A stretch of 64,000 nucleotides of DNA from Gemmatimonadota bacterium (GCA_022340865.1 JAJDNC010000004.1:62001-126000), one strand, 5' to 3'; counted from the first letter of the stretch, positions 34,367 through 43,522 are shown. Numbers and translations: made by a program. The notes: a model not told the origin generated them from the letters alone.

Positions 34367-34543
34367 CAGGACTCCTTACTCGTGGGCAGTCGCACGTGCC
34401 CGCTCAGCGGCGAGAGCGGCGGAGCGGCAGCGCGCGCATGCGCACGTCCATGTGTCACGGTCCACGAGAGCGCATCTTGGAATGGAGGCTCAGAGCATGG
34501 TATGTCGCCGTTTCCGCGCGGGCAACGGAGCGCGAGCGCTGCC
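34367..34543. other. Divergent promoter region, M14 peptidase / outer-membrane barrel
   Basis: This 177-nt spacer separates two divergent genes for exported proteins. It is GC-rich with an alternating CGCGCGCATGCGCA stretch near 34435. I found no convincing -35/-10 pair on either strand. Confidence 0.4.
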
Positions 34544-36862
34544 ATGAAGCGTGCCCGCTGCGCTTCGGGCTCCCGGCGGCGCGGTCGCCGCGGCGCCGGT
34601 CTCACGGCGGCTCTCGGGACGCTTCTTCCGCTCCTCCTCGGTGCGCTCCCCCTCCTTGCGCAACGGCGCCCCGTCTCCGCTCCCACCGACACCTTCGCCG
34701 ACCCCGCGGTCCGTGCGCTCGTCGCGCGGGCTCGCGCCGCGCGCGACCGCGACATCCAGGGGATCCAGAGCTACGAGGGAACGCTTCGGGAGCATTTGTA
34801 CGTGGGCCTGACGGCGTTCCGCTTCCGCCGGGAGCGAGGCCTCTTCGAGCAGGAGCGCGTGGCACGGATCCGCTGGAGCGCCGATGGCGACCGCGCCATC
34901 CAGTGGCTCGGCGCCCGCCAGGCCATCCCCATCATCGGGGCGGACACACGGCGGAACGACGCGGCCGTTCGCGCCTACGTCGTCACGGGCAACGGGGACA
35001 CCGGCCGCAAGGCGGCCGGGGACACTGCACGGAACCAGGTGACCGCCCGGGTCACCGTGGGCCAGGCCGGGGCCAAGTCCTCCTCGGACATGCAGCGAGA
35101 GCTGACCCGGGAGCTGCTGAGGGACCCCAGCATCCCGGACTTCGCGTTCGATCCCTCCGGTGAGCGTCTCGACTTCGGCGGGGACTGGGCGCTGAACCCC
35201 CTCTCCGACAGCGCCGGCGCCGCGTATCGGTACGCCTCGGGCGACACCCTGCGCATCAGCCTTCCCGGCAACGAGCCGGCCGTGGTGCTCTACGAGGTCA
35301 AGGTCGAGCCCCGGCGGGCCGACTTCCACCTGGTGGCCGGCTCCCTCTGGTTCGACGCCCGCACCGCTTCTCTGGTACGCGCCACGTACAAGCCGGCGCG
35401 TGCCTTCGACCTGAGCCTGGACGAGCCCAAGGACGCCAGGGACGTGCCGGGCATCCTGAAGCCCGTGCAGGCCGACATCTCGTACATCACCGTGGAGTAC
35501 AGCCTGCAGGACCTCGAGTACTGGCTTCCCAGGCGCTTCGCCCTGCAGGGCGAGGTGCGCATGGGGCGGGTCCTGCGCATGCCCCTCACGGCGGAGTGGA
35601 CCGTCAGCGATTATGCTGTGAACGACACGGCCACGCAGATCCATGTCAACGGCCCCTTGCCGCCGGGCTGGGCGCGTCAACAGGACACGGTCAGGGACTC
35701 CCGGGGCGAGCGGCACCCCGTCACGGTGGTGGTGCCGCCGCCGCAGAAGCTCCTCCACTCCCCGTCGCTCTCCTCGTCCTTCGGCGCACGAGCGCCCACG
35801 GCCTTCACCGACGCCGAGCTCAACCAGCTGAAAGGCCAGCTGCAGGCGCTCCTGCCCACCTACCACCGGTTCCGCCCGACGTTCGCCTGGGGCCTCCAGC
35901 GGGGGTTGATCAGGTACAACAGGGTGGAGGGCCTGAGCGTGGGCGGCGCGGTGACGGTGCCGTTCACACCCCTGACCTCTCTCGACGTCGAGGCGCGCAT
36001 GGGCACGGCCGAGCAGGACCCCGACGTCACCGCCACGCTCCGGCACGGCACCGACAACCACCAGTGGCGGCTGGCCGGATATCACCGCCTCGACGCCATG
36101 GGGGACTGGGGAACTCCATTCTCCATCACCAGCTCGTTGGGCAACCTCGTGTTGGGGACCGACCGCCAGCAGTACTACCGGGCTACCGGCGCCTCTCTCG
36201 GATATCTCAGCCTGGGCAGGCAGGTGCGGTGGGAAGCCACGGCGTTCCACGAGCTTCAACGCCCGGTGTCGCGCGAGACCACGTTCTTCCTCCTGAAGGC
36301 CCTGCGCCACGACACCGTGGACGCCGTGCTCCCCGCTCGGCCCCTCTCCCTCACGGGAGTCCGGGGCACGCTGTCGTGGTTCTCCGGCATCGACCCGTCC
36401 AAGCTCATCGTCACCGCCCGACTCATCGGCGAGGCGGCCATGGGGGATGCGACGTACCAGCGTGCCGCGCTGTCGCTGTCGGCGACGCATCCGCTCTTCT
36501 TCGGCCTCGCCGGAGCGTTGGAGGCCGGCGCGGGGGCGCTCTGGGGGGATGAGCCGATCCAGCGCGACTTTTTCCTGGGAGGATCCGCCACGTTGCGCGG
36601 ATTCGATGCGAACGAGTTGCACGGAGCGTCCTTCTGGAGGGGCAGGGTCGCGTTGGCCGCGGGCCCGCCCGCAGTGCGCATCGGCGTCTTCTCGGACGTC
36701 GGTTGGGTGGGACCCGGAAGGGCCTTCAGCCTGGCCGATCCGAAGGTGTCGGTGGGCATCGGGGCATCCTTCCTGGACGGCCTGTTCCGCGTGGACGTGT
36801 CGCACGCGGTGCGGGGTGGAAGGAAGTACAAGCTGAATCTATACCTGGACGGCCTCTTCTAG
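34544..36862 (+). CDS. Outer-membrane barrel protein with Omp85-type C-terminus
   Basis: A 772-residue exported protein. The basic N-terminus and hydrophobic stretch GLTAALGTLLPLLLGALPLL form a signal peptide ending near AQR. The N-terminal 400 residues are periplasmic-type beta-rich sequence (QGIQSYEGTLREHLYVGL and LYEVKVEPRRADFHLVAGS). From about residue 440 it reads as a barrel (RYNRVEGLSVGGAVTVPF) and contains the Omp85/TpsB-like motif FFLGGSATLRGFDANEL and a C-terminal Phe in LNLYLDGLF. ATG 34544 is preferred; ATG 34502 would add 14 residues. Like the 1603-3336 gene it is a large barrel of unknown cargo, but it lacks the beta-solenoid segment. Confidence 0.8.
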   Translation: MKRARCASGSRRRGRRGAGLTAALGTLLPLLLGALPLLAQRRPVSAPTDTFADPAVRALVARARAARDRDIQGIQSYEGTLREHLYVGLTAFRFRRERGLFEQERVARIRWSADGDRAIQWLGARQAIPIIGADTRRNDAAVRAYVVTGNGDTGRKAAGDTARNQVTARVTVGQAGAKSSSDMQRELTRELLRDPSIPDFAFDPSGERLDFGGDWALNPLSDSAGAAYRYASGDTLRISLPGNEPAVVLYEVKVEPRRADFHLVAGSLWFDARTASLVRATYKPARAFDLSLDEPKDARDVPGILKPVQADISYITVEYSLQDLEYWLPRRFALQGEVRMGRVLRMPLTAEWTVSDYAVNDTATQIHVNGPLPPGWARQQDTVRDSRGERHPVTVVVPPPQKLLHSPSLSSSFGARAPTAFTDAELNQLKGQLQALLPTYHRFRPTFAWGLQRGLIRYNRVEGLSVGGAVTVPFTPLTSLDVEARMGTAEQDPDVTATLRHGTDNHQWRLAGYHRLDAMGDWGTPFSITSSLGNLVLGTDRQQYYRATGASLGYLSLGRQVRWEATAFHELQRPVSRETTFFLLKALRHDTVDAVLPARPLSLTGVRGTLSWFSGIDPSKLIVTARLIGEAAMGDATYQRAALSLSATHPLFFGLAGALEAGAGALWGDEPIQRDFFLGGSATLRGFDANELHGASFWRGRVALAAGPPAVRIGVFSDVGWVGPGRAFSLADPKVSVGIGASFLDGLFRVDVSHAVRGGRKYKLNLYLDGLF

Positions 36863-37057
36863 CCGGAACCCGTGACGGGCACGCGGGATCGGCGCCTCTC
36901 GCTGGTGCGCCGTCGGGCTGCCGGACCCGATCTCCACGCCGGTGGCTCGCTGCGGAGCCGTCTCTCGGTACAATTACTTTCGTCGTACTTTCGTGGTCAG
37001 CGCGTCGCGCGTACCCTTTTCGGCAGAGGTTCGCGGGCAACCATCCAGGAGGAAACC
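36863..37057 (+). promoter_or_regulatory. Leader/promoter region of the M28 peptidase gene
   Basis: The 195-nt spacer includes TCGGTACAATTA (36965-36976), whose TACAAT is close to a -10 box; no -35 fits. A very similar CTCGGGTACAATTA occurs at 63453-63466 upstream of another plus-strand gene. The strong CCAGGAGGAAACC ribosome-binding site at 37045-37057 fixes the GTG start at 37058. Confidence 0.4.
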
Positions 37058-38704
37058 GTGAAGCGTCTTGCGCTGATGGCTCTATGTGTCTCCCTGGCCG
37101 CGTGCGGAGGTCGCGAGCAGGCCTCCAGCGGGCCGGCGGTCGTCCTTTCGGGGGACTCCATTCGCGAATGGATGAAGGTGCTGTCGTCCGACGCGTACCT
37201 GGGCCGGGGCTCGGGTCAGAAGGGCGGTGACATGGCCTCGCAGTACCTGGCCGACCGCTTCGAGGAGGTCGGGCTCGAGCCCGTCGACGGGTCGTACTTC
37301 CAGCCGGTGCCGATGGTCGGATACACGACGGATCCCTCGTCGGTGAGCCTCTCGTTCAAGGGCAAGGACGGTGCGTTCACCGCGACGTACCTCGACGACT
37401 ACGTCCTGAACGCCGGCGACCCTCGAGCCGCGGCCGCCGGAGGCTCCGCCGAGGTCGTGTTCGTCGGCTACGGCATCGACGCACCGGAGGAGCAGTGGAA
37501 CGACTTCGCGGGGGTGGACGTGAAGGGGAAGTTCGTCCTCATGCTGGTGAACGACCCGCCCGCCCCCCCGGACCAGCCCGAGCTGTTCGGTGGTCCGGCG
37601 ATGACGTACTACGGCCGGTGGACGTACAAGTACGAGGAGGCCACGCGCCAGGGCGCCCTGGGTGCCCTCATCGTGCACGAGACGGCTCCCGCCGGATACC
37701 CGTGGAGCGTCGTGCGCGGCGGTTGGTCGGGTGAGCGGTTCTCGCTGCCGCCGGACGCCAACGGGCCGACGCCTGCCCGCATGATGGGGTGGGTCTCCAG
37801 AGACGCCGCGGTCAGGCTGCTGGCGCTCGGAGGCCTGGACTTCGATTCGCTGAAGGCCGTCGCAGAGAAACGCGGCTTCGTTGCGATCCCGACGGGGGTC
37901 GTAGCCAGTGGCGCGCTCAAAGCGAGGGTGCGCGAGGTGCAGACCCGCAACGTGGTGGGCCTCCTGAAGGGCTCGTCGCGACCCGACGAGGTGGTGACGC
38001 TGACCTCGCACTACGACCACTTCGGCATCGGCCGGCCGGTGGACGGGGACAGCATCTACAACGGTGCCTCCGACAACGCCTCGGGCACGGCCATGCTCGT
38101 GGAGATCGCGGCAGGCTTCGCGGCGCTCCCCGAGAGGCCCGCCCGCTCGCTTCTCTTCATCGCCACGGCAGCGGAGGAGCAGGGTCTGCTGGGATCGCAG
38201 TGGTATTGCCAGTCACCCCTCTTCCCGTTGGCGAAGACCGCGGGTGAGATCAACATGGACGGGGCCAATCTGTGGGGTGAGACGGACGACGTGACCATCT
38301 TCGGCGAGGAGCGGAACGGCCTGGGCGAGTTCGGCCGCCGCCGGGCGGCGCAGATGGACCTGCGCATCGTACCCGACCAGGCGCCGGAGAAGGGCTACTT
38401 CTTCCGCAGCGACCACTTTCCCTTCGCCAAGGCCGGCGTGCCGGCGCTCTATGTGGTGCACGGCCTCAGCTACCGGGGGCGGCCCGAGGGGTGGGGCAAG
38501 GCAATCCAGGAGGACTTCACCGCGCACCGGTACCACGCGCCCAGTGACGAGTTCTCCGACGACTTCGTCTTCGACGGAGCGGTGCAGCAGGGACTCCTCA
38601 TCGCCCGCATCGCCTGGGACATCGCCCAGACCCCCACATGGCCGAACTGGAACGAGGGCCAGCAGTTCAAGGCTGCGCGCGACGCCATGATGACCCGGCA
38701 GTAG
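37058..38704 (+). CDS. M28-family zinc peptidase, lipoprotein
   Basis: A 548-residue lipoprotein peptidase. The N-terminus MKRLALMALCVSLAACGG has a lipobox with Cys at about 16, so it is membrane-anchored. A PA-like domain (about 110-250) interrupts the catalytic domain. The two-zinc site is visible: SHYDHFGIG, the bridging Asp in NGASDNASGTA, catalytic Glu pair in ATAAEEQGLLGS, INMDG and the last His in RYHAPSDEF. GTG 37058 is supported by AGGAGG at 6-7 nt. Such peptidases digest extracellular or periplasmic peptides. It ends in convergent orientation to the Nif3-like gene. Confidence 0.93.
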   Translation: MKRLALMALCVSLAACGGREQASSGPAVVLSGDSIREWMKVLSSDAYLGRGSGQKGGDMASQYLADRFEEVGLEPVDGSYFQPVPMVGYTTDPSSVSLSFKGKDGAFTATYLDDYVLNAGDPRAAAAGGSAEVVFVGYGIDAPEEQWNDFAGVDVKGKFVLMLVNDPPAPPDQPELFGGPAMTYYGRWTYKYEEATRQGALGALIVHETAPAGYPWSVVRGGWSGERFSLPPDANGPTPARMMGWVSRDAAVRLLALGGLDFDSLKAVAEKRGFVAIPTGVVASGALKARVREVQTRNVVGLLKGSSRPDEVVTLTSHYDHFGIGRPVDGDSIYNGASDNASGTAMLVEIAAGFAALPERPARSLLFIATAAEEQGLLGSQWYCQSPLFPLAKTAGEINMDGANLWGETDDVTIFGEERNGLGEFGRRRAAQMDLRIVPDQAPEKGYFFRSDHFPFAKAGVPALYVVHGLSYRGRPEGWGKAIQEDFTAHRYHAPSDEFSDDFVFDGAVQQGLLIARIAWDIAQTPTWPNWNEGQQFKAARDAMMTRQ

Positions 38705-38716
38705 GAGCGGGGAAGG

Positions 38717-38822
38717 ACGGGGTCGCGGTCCGCGCGGCCCCGTCGCCGGCGGCTTCCGGTGGGCCGGAGGCGGTCGGACGGACGCAACGTCGGCGCGGCG
38801 GGTCCCTCGCGGGGCCCGCCGC
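38717..38822. terminator. Two strong tandem hairpins in a convergent spacer
   Basis: ACGGGGTCGCG / CGCGGCCCCGT (38717-38743, 5-nt loop, one G-U) and GCGGCGGGTCCC / GGGGCCCGCCGC (38795-38822, 4-nt loop, one G-U) occupy the gap between the convergent M28 and Nif3-like genes. Both are stable on either strand and neither has a T-tract, so they may act as bidirectional or Rho-assisted terminators. Confidence 0.6.
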
Positions 38823-38839
38823 GTTCGTCGCGACGCTGC

Positions 38840-39601
38840 CTACAGGCCCGTGGGCTGGTCCACGAAATCCCACTCCAGCCCGAAGCGGTCGGCCAGGTGC
38901 GCCGCGAGGGCGCGGACGCCGAAGGTCTCGGTGGCGTAATGGCCGCCCATGAGCACGTGCACCCCCAGCTCCATGGCATCGAAGTGCGTGTGGTGGGATC
39001 CCTCACCGGTGACGAGGGCATCGAGGCCCAGGGCCGCGGCCTCGCCGGTGAACGAGGCGCCGCCGCCGGTCACCACCCCCACCCGACCGATCTCCGCGGG
39101 ACCTCCCGGGATCACGTGGACCCGGGCGCCGTCGAGAACATCCGTGAGGCGACGGGCGAGCCCGGAAGCGTCCAGGGGGGTCGGGAGCTCGCCCCACCAC
39201 CCGATCTCCACGCCCCCGTGCGCGGCGAAGCGCCCCCGCGGGTCCAGCCCCAGGGCGCGACCGAGGAGGGCGCAGTTCCCCACCTCGGCGTGGCTGTCCA
39301 GGGGCAGGTGCGCGCTGTACACCGCGATACCGTGCTCGAGGAGGGGACGCAGCCGCCGGAGGTGCCTCCCCGTCACGGGTTGGAGGCCATCCCAGAAGAG
39401 CCCATGGTGGACCAGGAGCAGGTCCGCTCCGCGCTCCACCGCCGCGAGGATCGAGGCCTCGGATGCGTCCACCGCCGCCACCACCCGGGAAACCTCGTCG
39501 GGACCGCCCACCTGGAGGCCGTTCAGTGCCGTGGGATAGTCGGGGTGCGCGGGGATGCCCAGATAAGCGTCCAGATATTGGAGTAGGGATTCTAATTTCA
39601 T
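38840..39601 (-). CDS. Nif3-like dinuclear metal-centre protein
   Basis: A 253-residue protein of the Nif3/YbgI/YqfO family. Metal-site motifs are visible: LLLVHHGLFWDG, the YSAHLPLDSHAEVGN block, and the C-terminal TGEGSHHTHFDAMELG. The family makes hexameric toroids with two metals per subunit; its biochemical role is not settled, though GTP cyclohydrolase-like activity has been suggested. The start at ATG 39601 gives the normal family length. It appears monocistronic. Confidence 0.92.
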   Translation of the reverse strand: MKLESLLQYLDAYLGIPAHPDYPTALNGLQVGGPDEVSRVVAAVDASEASILAAVERGADLLLVHHGLFWDGLQPVTGRHLRRLRPLLEHGIAVYSAHLPLDSHAEVGNCALLGRALGLDPRGRFAAHGGVEIGWWGELPTPLDASGLARRLTDVLDGARVHVIPGGPAEIGRVGVVTGGGASFTGEAAALGLDALVTGEGSHHTHFDAMELGVHVLMGGHYATETFGVRALAAHLADRFGLEWDFVDQPTGL

Positions 39602-39867
39602 CGGAGGGCTCTGCGGCGTGGGTTCGGGGGAGCGTGGACAAAGGTGTGGACAAACCCGGCGCCGACTGCCCCTACCTTGCTGCATCCGCCCCCATGAGTG
39701 CTCATAAAATCATGACCCACAATGACTTGCATGGAAAGGACGCCGGCCGTCACACGGTGCCCGAGAGATGAGGAAAAGCCCCCGCTTCGCACATCACGCG
39801 TCTCCCCGGACCGTTCCGGCACAGGGCGCCCGGGCTCCACCGCGGTCCTGCGAGCCGGGGATGGTCG
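39602..39867. other. 266-nt spacer between bactofilin and Nif3-like genes
   Basis: Both flanking genes are on the minus strand, so this holds the promoter of the Nif3-like gene and the 3' end of the bactofilin transcript. It contains a locally AT-richer stretch (39690-39735) with the dyad ATGAG-TG-CTCAT (39694-39705) and a weak GGACCG/CGGTCC pair (39808-39848). Short open frames cross it on both strands, but none looks like protein. Confidence 0.4.
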
Positions 39868-40275
39868 TCAGGATGCCGGGGCTTCGGCGGGCTGCGGGGA
39901 GGGCACCTCGGTCTCCGCATGGAACTCCCCCATCTGGACGGTCCCGTTCAGGATCGCCCCCTCCTCCAGGTGCATCCGCCGTGCGCGCACGTCGCCCTCG
40001 ATGCGACTCGTGGCCTGGAGCTCCAGACGGGATGCCGCCACCAGGGTACCGTGGACGGCTCCTGCGATGACGGCGTCCTGAGTGGTGATGTCGCCCTCCA
40101 CGGTGGCCTCCCGTCCCACCACGACTGCCTTCCCGGCCTGAATGGAGCCCGAGACCGCGCCCTCGATGCGGATCGTGCCGTCGGTCTGGCAGTCACCCAC
40201 GACCTTCATGCCCGGGCCGATGATGGAGATCACCGACTCCGGGGGGGATCCGTTTCCTGCCCGCTCACGCGCCAT
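39868..40275 (-). CDS. Bactofilin (polymer-forming cytoskeletal protein)
   Basis: A 135-residue bactofilin. After a short polar N-terminus the beta-helix begins with SVISIIGPGMKVVGDCQTDG and continues with regular repeats (GAVSGSIQAGKAVVVGREAT, VEGDITTQDAVIAGAVHGTL) and a Pro/Ala tail. Bactofilins polymerise without nucleotide and scaffold cell-wall enzymes or chromosome-segregation factors. ATG 40275 is preferred over GTG 40344 because GGAGGTG lies 9 nt upstream. It follows parA-parB-M23 peptidase on the same strand. The M23 neighbour fits the bactofilin/M23 partnership known from Helicobacter and Hyphomonas-type bacteria. Confidence 0.9.
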   Translation of the reverse strand: MARERAGNGSPPESVISIIGPGMKVVGDCQTDGTIRIEGAVSGSIQAGKAVVVGREATVEGDITTQDAVIAGAVHGTLVAASRLELQATSRIEGDVRARRMHLEEGAILNGTVQMGEFHAETEVPSPQPAEAPAS

Positions 40276-40369
40276 CTCGCCTACCACCTCCAAGAAGCGT
40301 CGTTTGTCCAATGCGGCCACGGTGCATGTAGGCCGGATGTGCACCGGCGCGGCGATGTGTCTTCTCTGT

Positions 40370-41155
40370 CTACGGTTGGTGAACCAGCGTCAGCGGGTCC
40401 ACGGGCTTCCCGTCCTTGAGAATCTCGAAGTGCAGGTGCGGGGCCGTCGACCGGCCCGTGGAGCCCGACATGGCGATGACCTCGTCCTGCCGTACCTGTT
40501 CGCCGGGGGTTACCAACGTGAGGGACGCGTGCCCATAGAGCGACGTGTAGCCATCCCCGTGATCGATGACGACGAAGCGACCATATACCGGATCCTCTCC
40601 CACGTCCACCACGGTCCCGGCGCCGGCAGCCCGGACGTAGGAGTCGGTGGGCACCGCGATGTCCAGGCCCGGGTGGTCACCCTTTGTGCCGGTTTCCAGC
40701 CCCTGGGTGACGAAGCCGCGCTCCGTGAGGGGCCAGCTGCTCGGAGCCGAGGCCTTCGCGAGGTTCCGGGTGTCGGTGGCGCGGGTTCTTCCGGTGCCGT
40801 CGGCGGGAGGGAGCCACACGTCCGAAGGAACGTCCGAGGGGGTAGCCCCGAACAAACCCCGAATCCTGGCATATTCCTGCTCCATGCCGTTCAGCTGGCG
40901 ACTGAGCTCCTGGATGCGCGTCCCCTCCGCCTGCAGGGTCTGCACCTGATGTTGGAGCTCCGTCACCCGTGACGCTCGAGCGGCCAGGTACCACCAGCTC
41001 CCGGCCACCAGCGTGAGGCCCAGGGCCACCAAGGCGGCCAGCCCGGTCAGGGTGCGCAGAAGCCTGTACGAGAGGCGGAACGTGCGCGCCTCACGCCCGT
41101 CCTCGGGCACGAGCATGATGGTCAGGAAGCGGCTCTTCCCGCGGGGATCGCTCAC
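40370..41155 (-). CDS. M23-family murein endopeptidase, membrane-anchored
   Basis: A 261-residue protein: short cytoplasmic N-terminus, one TM helix (LTGLAALVALGLTLVAGSWWYL, about 37-57), a coiled-coil (about 60-95, ELQHQVQTLQAEGTRIQELS) and a C-terminal LytM/M23 domain. Zinc ligands are intact: HPGLDIAVP (HxxxD) and HLHFEILKDG (HxH). It should cleave peptidoglycan cross-links or activate other hydrolases through the coiled-coil. Start overlaps the parB stop (ATGA), placing it in the parAB operon with the bactofilin next. The topology resembles LmdC-type partners of bactofilins. Confidence 0.92.
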   Translation of the reverse strand: MSDPRGKSRFLTIMLVPEDGREARTFRLSYRLLRTLTGLAALVALGLTLVAGSWWYLAARASRVTELQHQVQTLQAEGTRIQELSRQLNGMEQEYARIRGLFGATPSDVPSDVWLPPADGTGRTRATDTRNLAKASAPSSWPLTERGFVTQGLETGTKGDHPGLDIAVPTDSYVRAAGAGTVVDVGEDPVYGRFVVIDHGDGYTSLYGHASLTLVTPGEQVRQDEVIAMSGSTGRSTAPHLHFEILKDGKPVDPLTLVHQP

Positions 41156-42036
41156 CCCACCACCTCCGAGGCCTCTCGCCTCGCCACCAGCTCGAACACG
41201 CGCTCGAAGTCCTCCGGTCCGTGATAGGTGATCTCGATCACGCCCTTCCCCTTACGCCCCCTCCGTATGCTCACCCTCGTGGAGAGGGCCTCCTGGAGGG
41301 CCTCCTCGAGCGCCGCCACCACGGGATCGACCGCTCGCGTCTTCGCCGCCTTCCGCTTCCTGGCGGACGTGCCCTCTGCGGTGCGCCGCTCCATCTCCCG
41401 AACGGACCACCCCTCCCGCACCGCGCTCCGCGCCAGCTCGGCGGCCCGGACGGGGTCCGCCACGGAGAGGAGCGCCCGCGCGTGTCCGCTGGTGAGGCTG
41501 CCGCTCTCCACGAGCTTCCGCACCGACGGCGGCAGCTTGAGAAGCCGCAAGAAGTTGGCCACGGTCGAGCGGTCCTTGCCCACGGCCCGTGCAATATCGG
41601 CCTGGGTCAGGGAGAAGCGCTCGCCCAGCGTTTGATATCCCTCGGCTTCCTCGAGGGGATTCAGGGCTTCGCGCTGGAGGTTCTCCACCAGGGCCAGGAC
41701 CAGGAGCGTCTCGTCCGACGCGTCCCGCACGACAACGGCCACGTCTTCCCAGCCCAGCCGGGAGACCGCGCGGAACCGGCGCTCTCCCACCACGAGCTCG
41801 AACCCCTCCCCTCCCGCCGGCGCGGGGCGCACCACCAGGGGCTGTAGGAGGCCGTTCTCCTTGATGGACGCCGCGAGCTCTTCCAGCTCCGCGTCGGTGA
41901 AGCTCCGTCGCGGCTGGAGCGGGTTGGGCCGGATGTCGGAGACCTTCACCCGACGGATTTCCGCCTCCGCCGTCTGGGGACCCAGGTACTCCCCGAGAAG
42001 CGCACCGAGGCCTTTCCCCAAGCGATCGCGTTTCAT
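41152..42036 (-). CDS. parB: Chromosome-partitioning protein ParB
   Basis: A 294-residue CTP-dependent clamp that loads at parS. It has the conserved N-terminus RLGKGLGALLGE, the CTPase motifs DIRPNPLQPRR and VVGERRFRA, the LVENLQREALNPLEEA helix, the parS-reading helix-turn-helix (LTQADIARAVGKDRSTVANF) and a C-terminal dimer domain. The frame overlaps parA and the M23 gene by ATGA. A parS site lies 1.5 kb away at 43523-43538. Confidence 0.97.
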   Translation of the reverse strand: MKRDRLGKGLGALLGEYLGPQTAEAEIRRVKVSDIRPNPLQPRRSFTDAELEELAASIKENGLLQPLVVRPAPAGGEGFELVVGERRFRAVSRLGWEDVAVVVRDASDETLLVLALVENLQREALNPLEEAEGYQTLGERFSLTQADIARAVGKDRSTVANFLRLLKLPPSVRKLVESGSLTSGHARALLSVADPVRAAELARSAVREGWSVREMERRTAEGTSARKRKAAKTRAVDPVVAALEEALQEALSTRVSIRRGRKGKGVIEITYHGPEDFERVFELVARREASEVVG

Positions 42037-42833
42037 CGGCCGGGACCCCTCCGGGAGCTCTCACCGGCCGGGAGGCGTGCCAGAACTTCTTTCGCCAGTT
42101 GGAGATACGCCTGCGCGCCCTGGGACAGCACATCATAGAGGACGATGGGCTTGCCGAAGCTCGGTGCCTCCGCAAGGCGCACGTTCCGGGGGATCGCGGT
42201 GCGGTAGACCTTCGCCCCGAAGTACTCCCGGGCCTCGGCCGCCACCTGGCGGGAGAGGTTGAGGCGACGGTCGTACATCGTGAGGAGCACGCCCTCGATG
42301 TCCAGCGAGGGGTTCAGTCCCTTCTGCACCAGGCGGATCGTGTTGAGGAGCTGGCTCAACCCCTCCAGAGCGTAGTATTCACACTGTATGGGGATGAGGA
42401 CGGAGTCCGCCGCGGTGAGGGTGTTGAGCGTGAGGAGCCCCAGCGACGGGGGACAGTCCACCAGGACGTAGTCGTATCGCTCTCGCACCTCCTTGATCGC
42501 CCTGCGCAGGATGGTCTCCCGATTCTGGGCCTCCACCAGCTCGATCTCCGCGCCGACCAGGTCGCGGGTGGACGGGATGAGATCCAGGGTGGGAAAGTGG
42601 ACGGCGCTGGCGACGGCTTCCTGGGCCGGCCGCTCACCGATGAGAACGTCGTATACGGTGGGAAGCGTGTCACGACGCTCGAGACCCAGACCGCTCGTGG
42701 CGTTCCCCTGGGGGTCGATGTCCACCACCAGCGTCTTCTTCTCGGCGACGGCAAGGGAGGCGCCCAGATTGATGGCGGTGGTCGTCTTTCCGACTCCGCC
42801 CTTCTGGTTCGCGATGGCGATGACCCGCGACAT
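42033..42833 (-). CDS. parA: Chromosome-partitioning ATPase ParA
   Basis: A 266-residue deviant-Walker ATPase. MSRVIAIANQKGGVGKTTTA carries the signature KGGVGKT, followed by VDIDPQGNATSGLG and YVLVDCPPSLGLL. ATG 42833 gives the normal ParA/Soj length; the longer frame to 43070 is not conserved-looking. A TATATT stretch on the minus strand near 42890 may be part of its promoter. It works with ParB and parS to segregate origins; the operon also carries M23 and bactofilin genes. Confidence 0.97.
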   Translation of the reverse strand: MSRVIAIANQKGGVGKTTTAINLGASLAVAEKKTLVVDIDPQGNATSGLGLERRDTLPTVYDVLIGERPAQEAVASAVHFPTLDLIPSTRDLVGAEIELVEAQNRETILRRAIKEVRERYDYVLVDCPPSLGLLTLNTLTAADSVLIPIQCEYYALEGLSQLLNTIRLVQKGLNPSLDIEGVLLTMYDRRLNLSRQVAAEAREYFGAKVYRTAIPRNVRLAEAPSFGKPIVLYDVLSQGAQAYLQLAKEVLARLPAGESSRRGPGR

Positions 42834-43039
42834 GTTATTTCTCTGCCTCGACCGCCCGGAGGGACCGCTCGGAATCGGGGGCGACGAATATATGGAGGCC
42901 CCTGCGCAAGGTAAAGCCGACGCTGCGGCATCGTCGCCTTGACGCGCGCACCTCCAGACGGGAGTTTCCGCCTTCAGAGGGGACGGGGCCATAGCCGGCG
43001 AGGTCGTCCGCCGAGGATCCAACGACAGAGGAGCCGTCA

Positions 43040-43522
43040 ATGAGTGGAGCGACGCAGCTGCGTCGGTCACGACGCCTGGTGCCGGGGGCGGTGCTCCTTC
43101 TGGCCGCGGCCTCCGTGGCCTTTGCCGCCGCTTGCTCGAACCAGAGCGTCAGCGCGGATCCGGCCGTGGCCCCCTTCGTGGGGGACTGGGCAGCGGACAC
43201 GCTGATCCTGACGTCCCAAGCCGATCCTCAGACTTCGCTGGATCTGGTCGCGCTGGGGGCGACGTTCACCCTCAACGTACAGCCGTCGGGGCAGTACACC
43301 GCCATCCTCATCTACTCCGGGCAGACCAACACGGAGTTCGGCAAGCTCGAGGTATCCGGCCAGACCCTGACCCTTCACCCCACGGGTTCCAGCCCTGCCA
43401 CCGCCGGCACCTACTCCTTCAACGGCGACCACCTCGTCCTGGACGGCGACACGGAGTTCGACTTCAACCTCGATGGGACGAACGAGCCGGCCCTGGTGCA
43501 CATCGATTTCGTGAAGAAGTAG
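43040..43522 (+). CDS. Small lipoprotein, lipocalin-like
   Basis: A 160-residue predicted lipoprotein: signal LVPGAVLLLAAASVAFAAAC with lipobox Cys at about 32, then a beta-rich domain (FVGDWAADTLILTSQ, GQYTAILIYSGQTNTEFGKL, HLVLDGDTEFDFNLDG) reminiscent of small lipocalin-type domains. GAGGAG is placed well before ATG 43040. It is on the strand opposite to its neighbours and sits between parA and mnmG where rsmG is usual. Its stop codon directly abuts parS. Function unknown. Confidence 0.82.
   Translation: MSGATQLRRSRRLVPGAVLLLAAASVAFAAACSNQSVSADPAVAPFVGDWAADTLILTSQADPQTSLDLVALGATFTLNVQPSGQYTAILIYSGQTNTEFGKLEVSGQTLTLHPTGSSPATAGTYSFNGDHLVLDGDTEFDFNLDGTNEPALVHIDFVKK

Noticed and set aside
34367-34543. 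Riboswitch or leader RNA
   Set aside because: Only generic GC-rich dyads; nothing matches a known aptamer pattern that I can recognise.
32960-36862. 1300-codon plus-strand open frame
   Set aside because: The first 528 codons are antisense to the M14 peptidase gene and have no protein-like pattern; the real gene starts at 34544 with a signal peptide.
39598-39840. Small minus-strand ORF upstream of the Nif3-like gene
   Set aside because: 80 residues without recognisable pattern or ribosome-binding site; overlaps the Nif3-like start.
42940-42970. TTGACG as -35 of the small lipoprotein gene
   Set aside because: The sequence 17 nt downstream (GAGTTT) does not resemble a -10 box.
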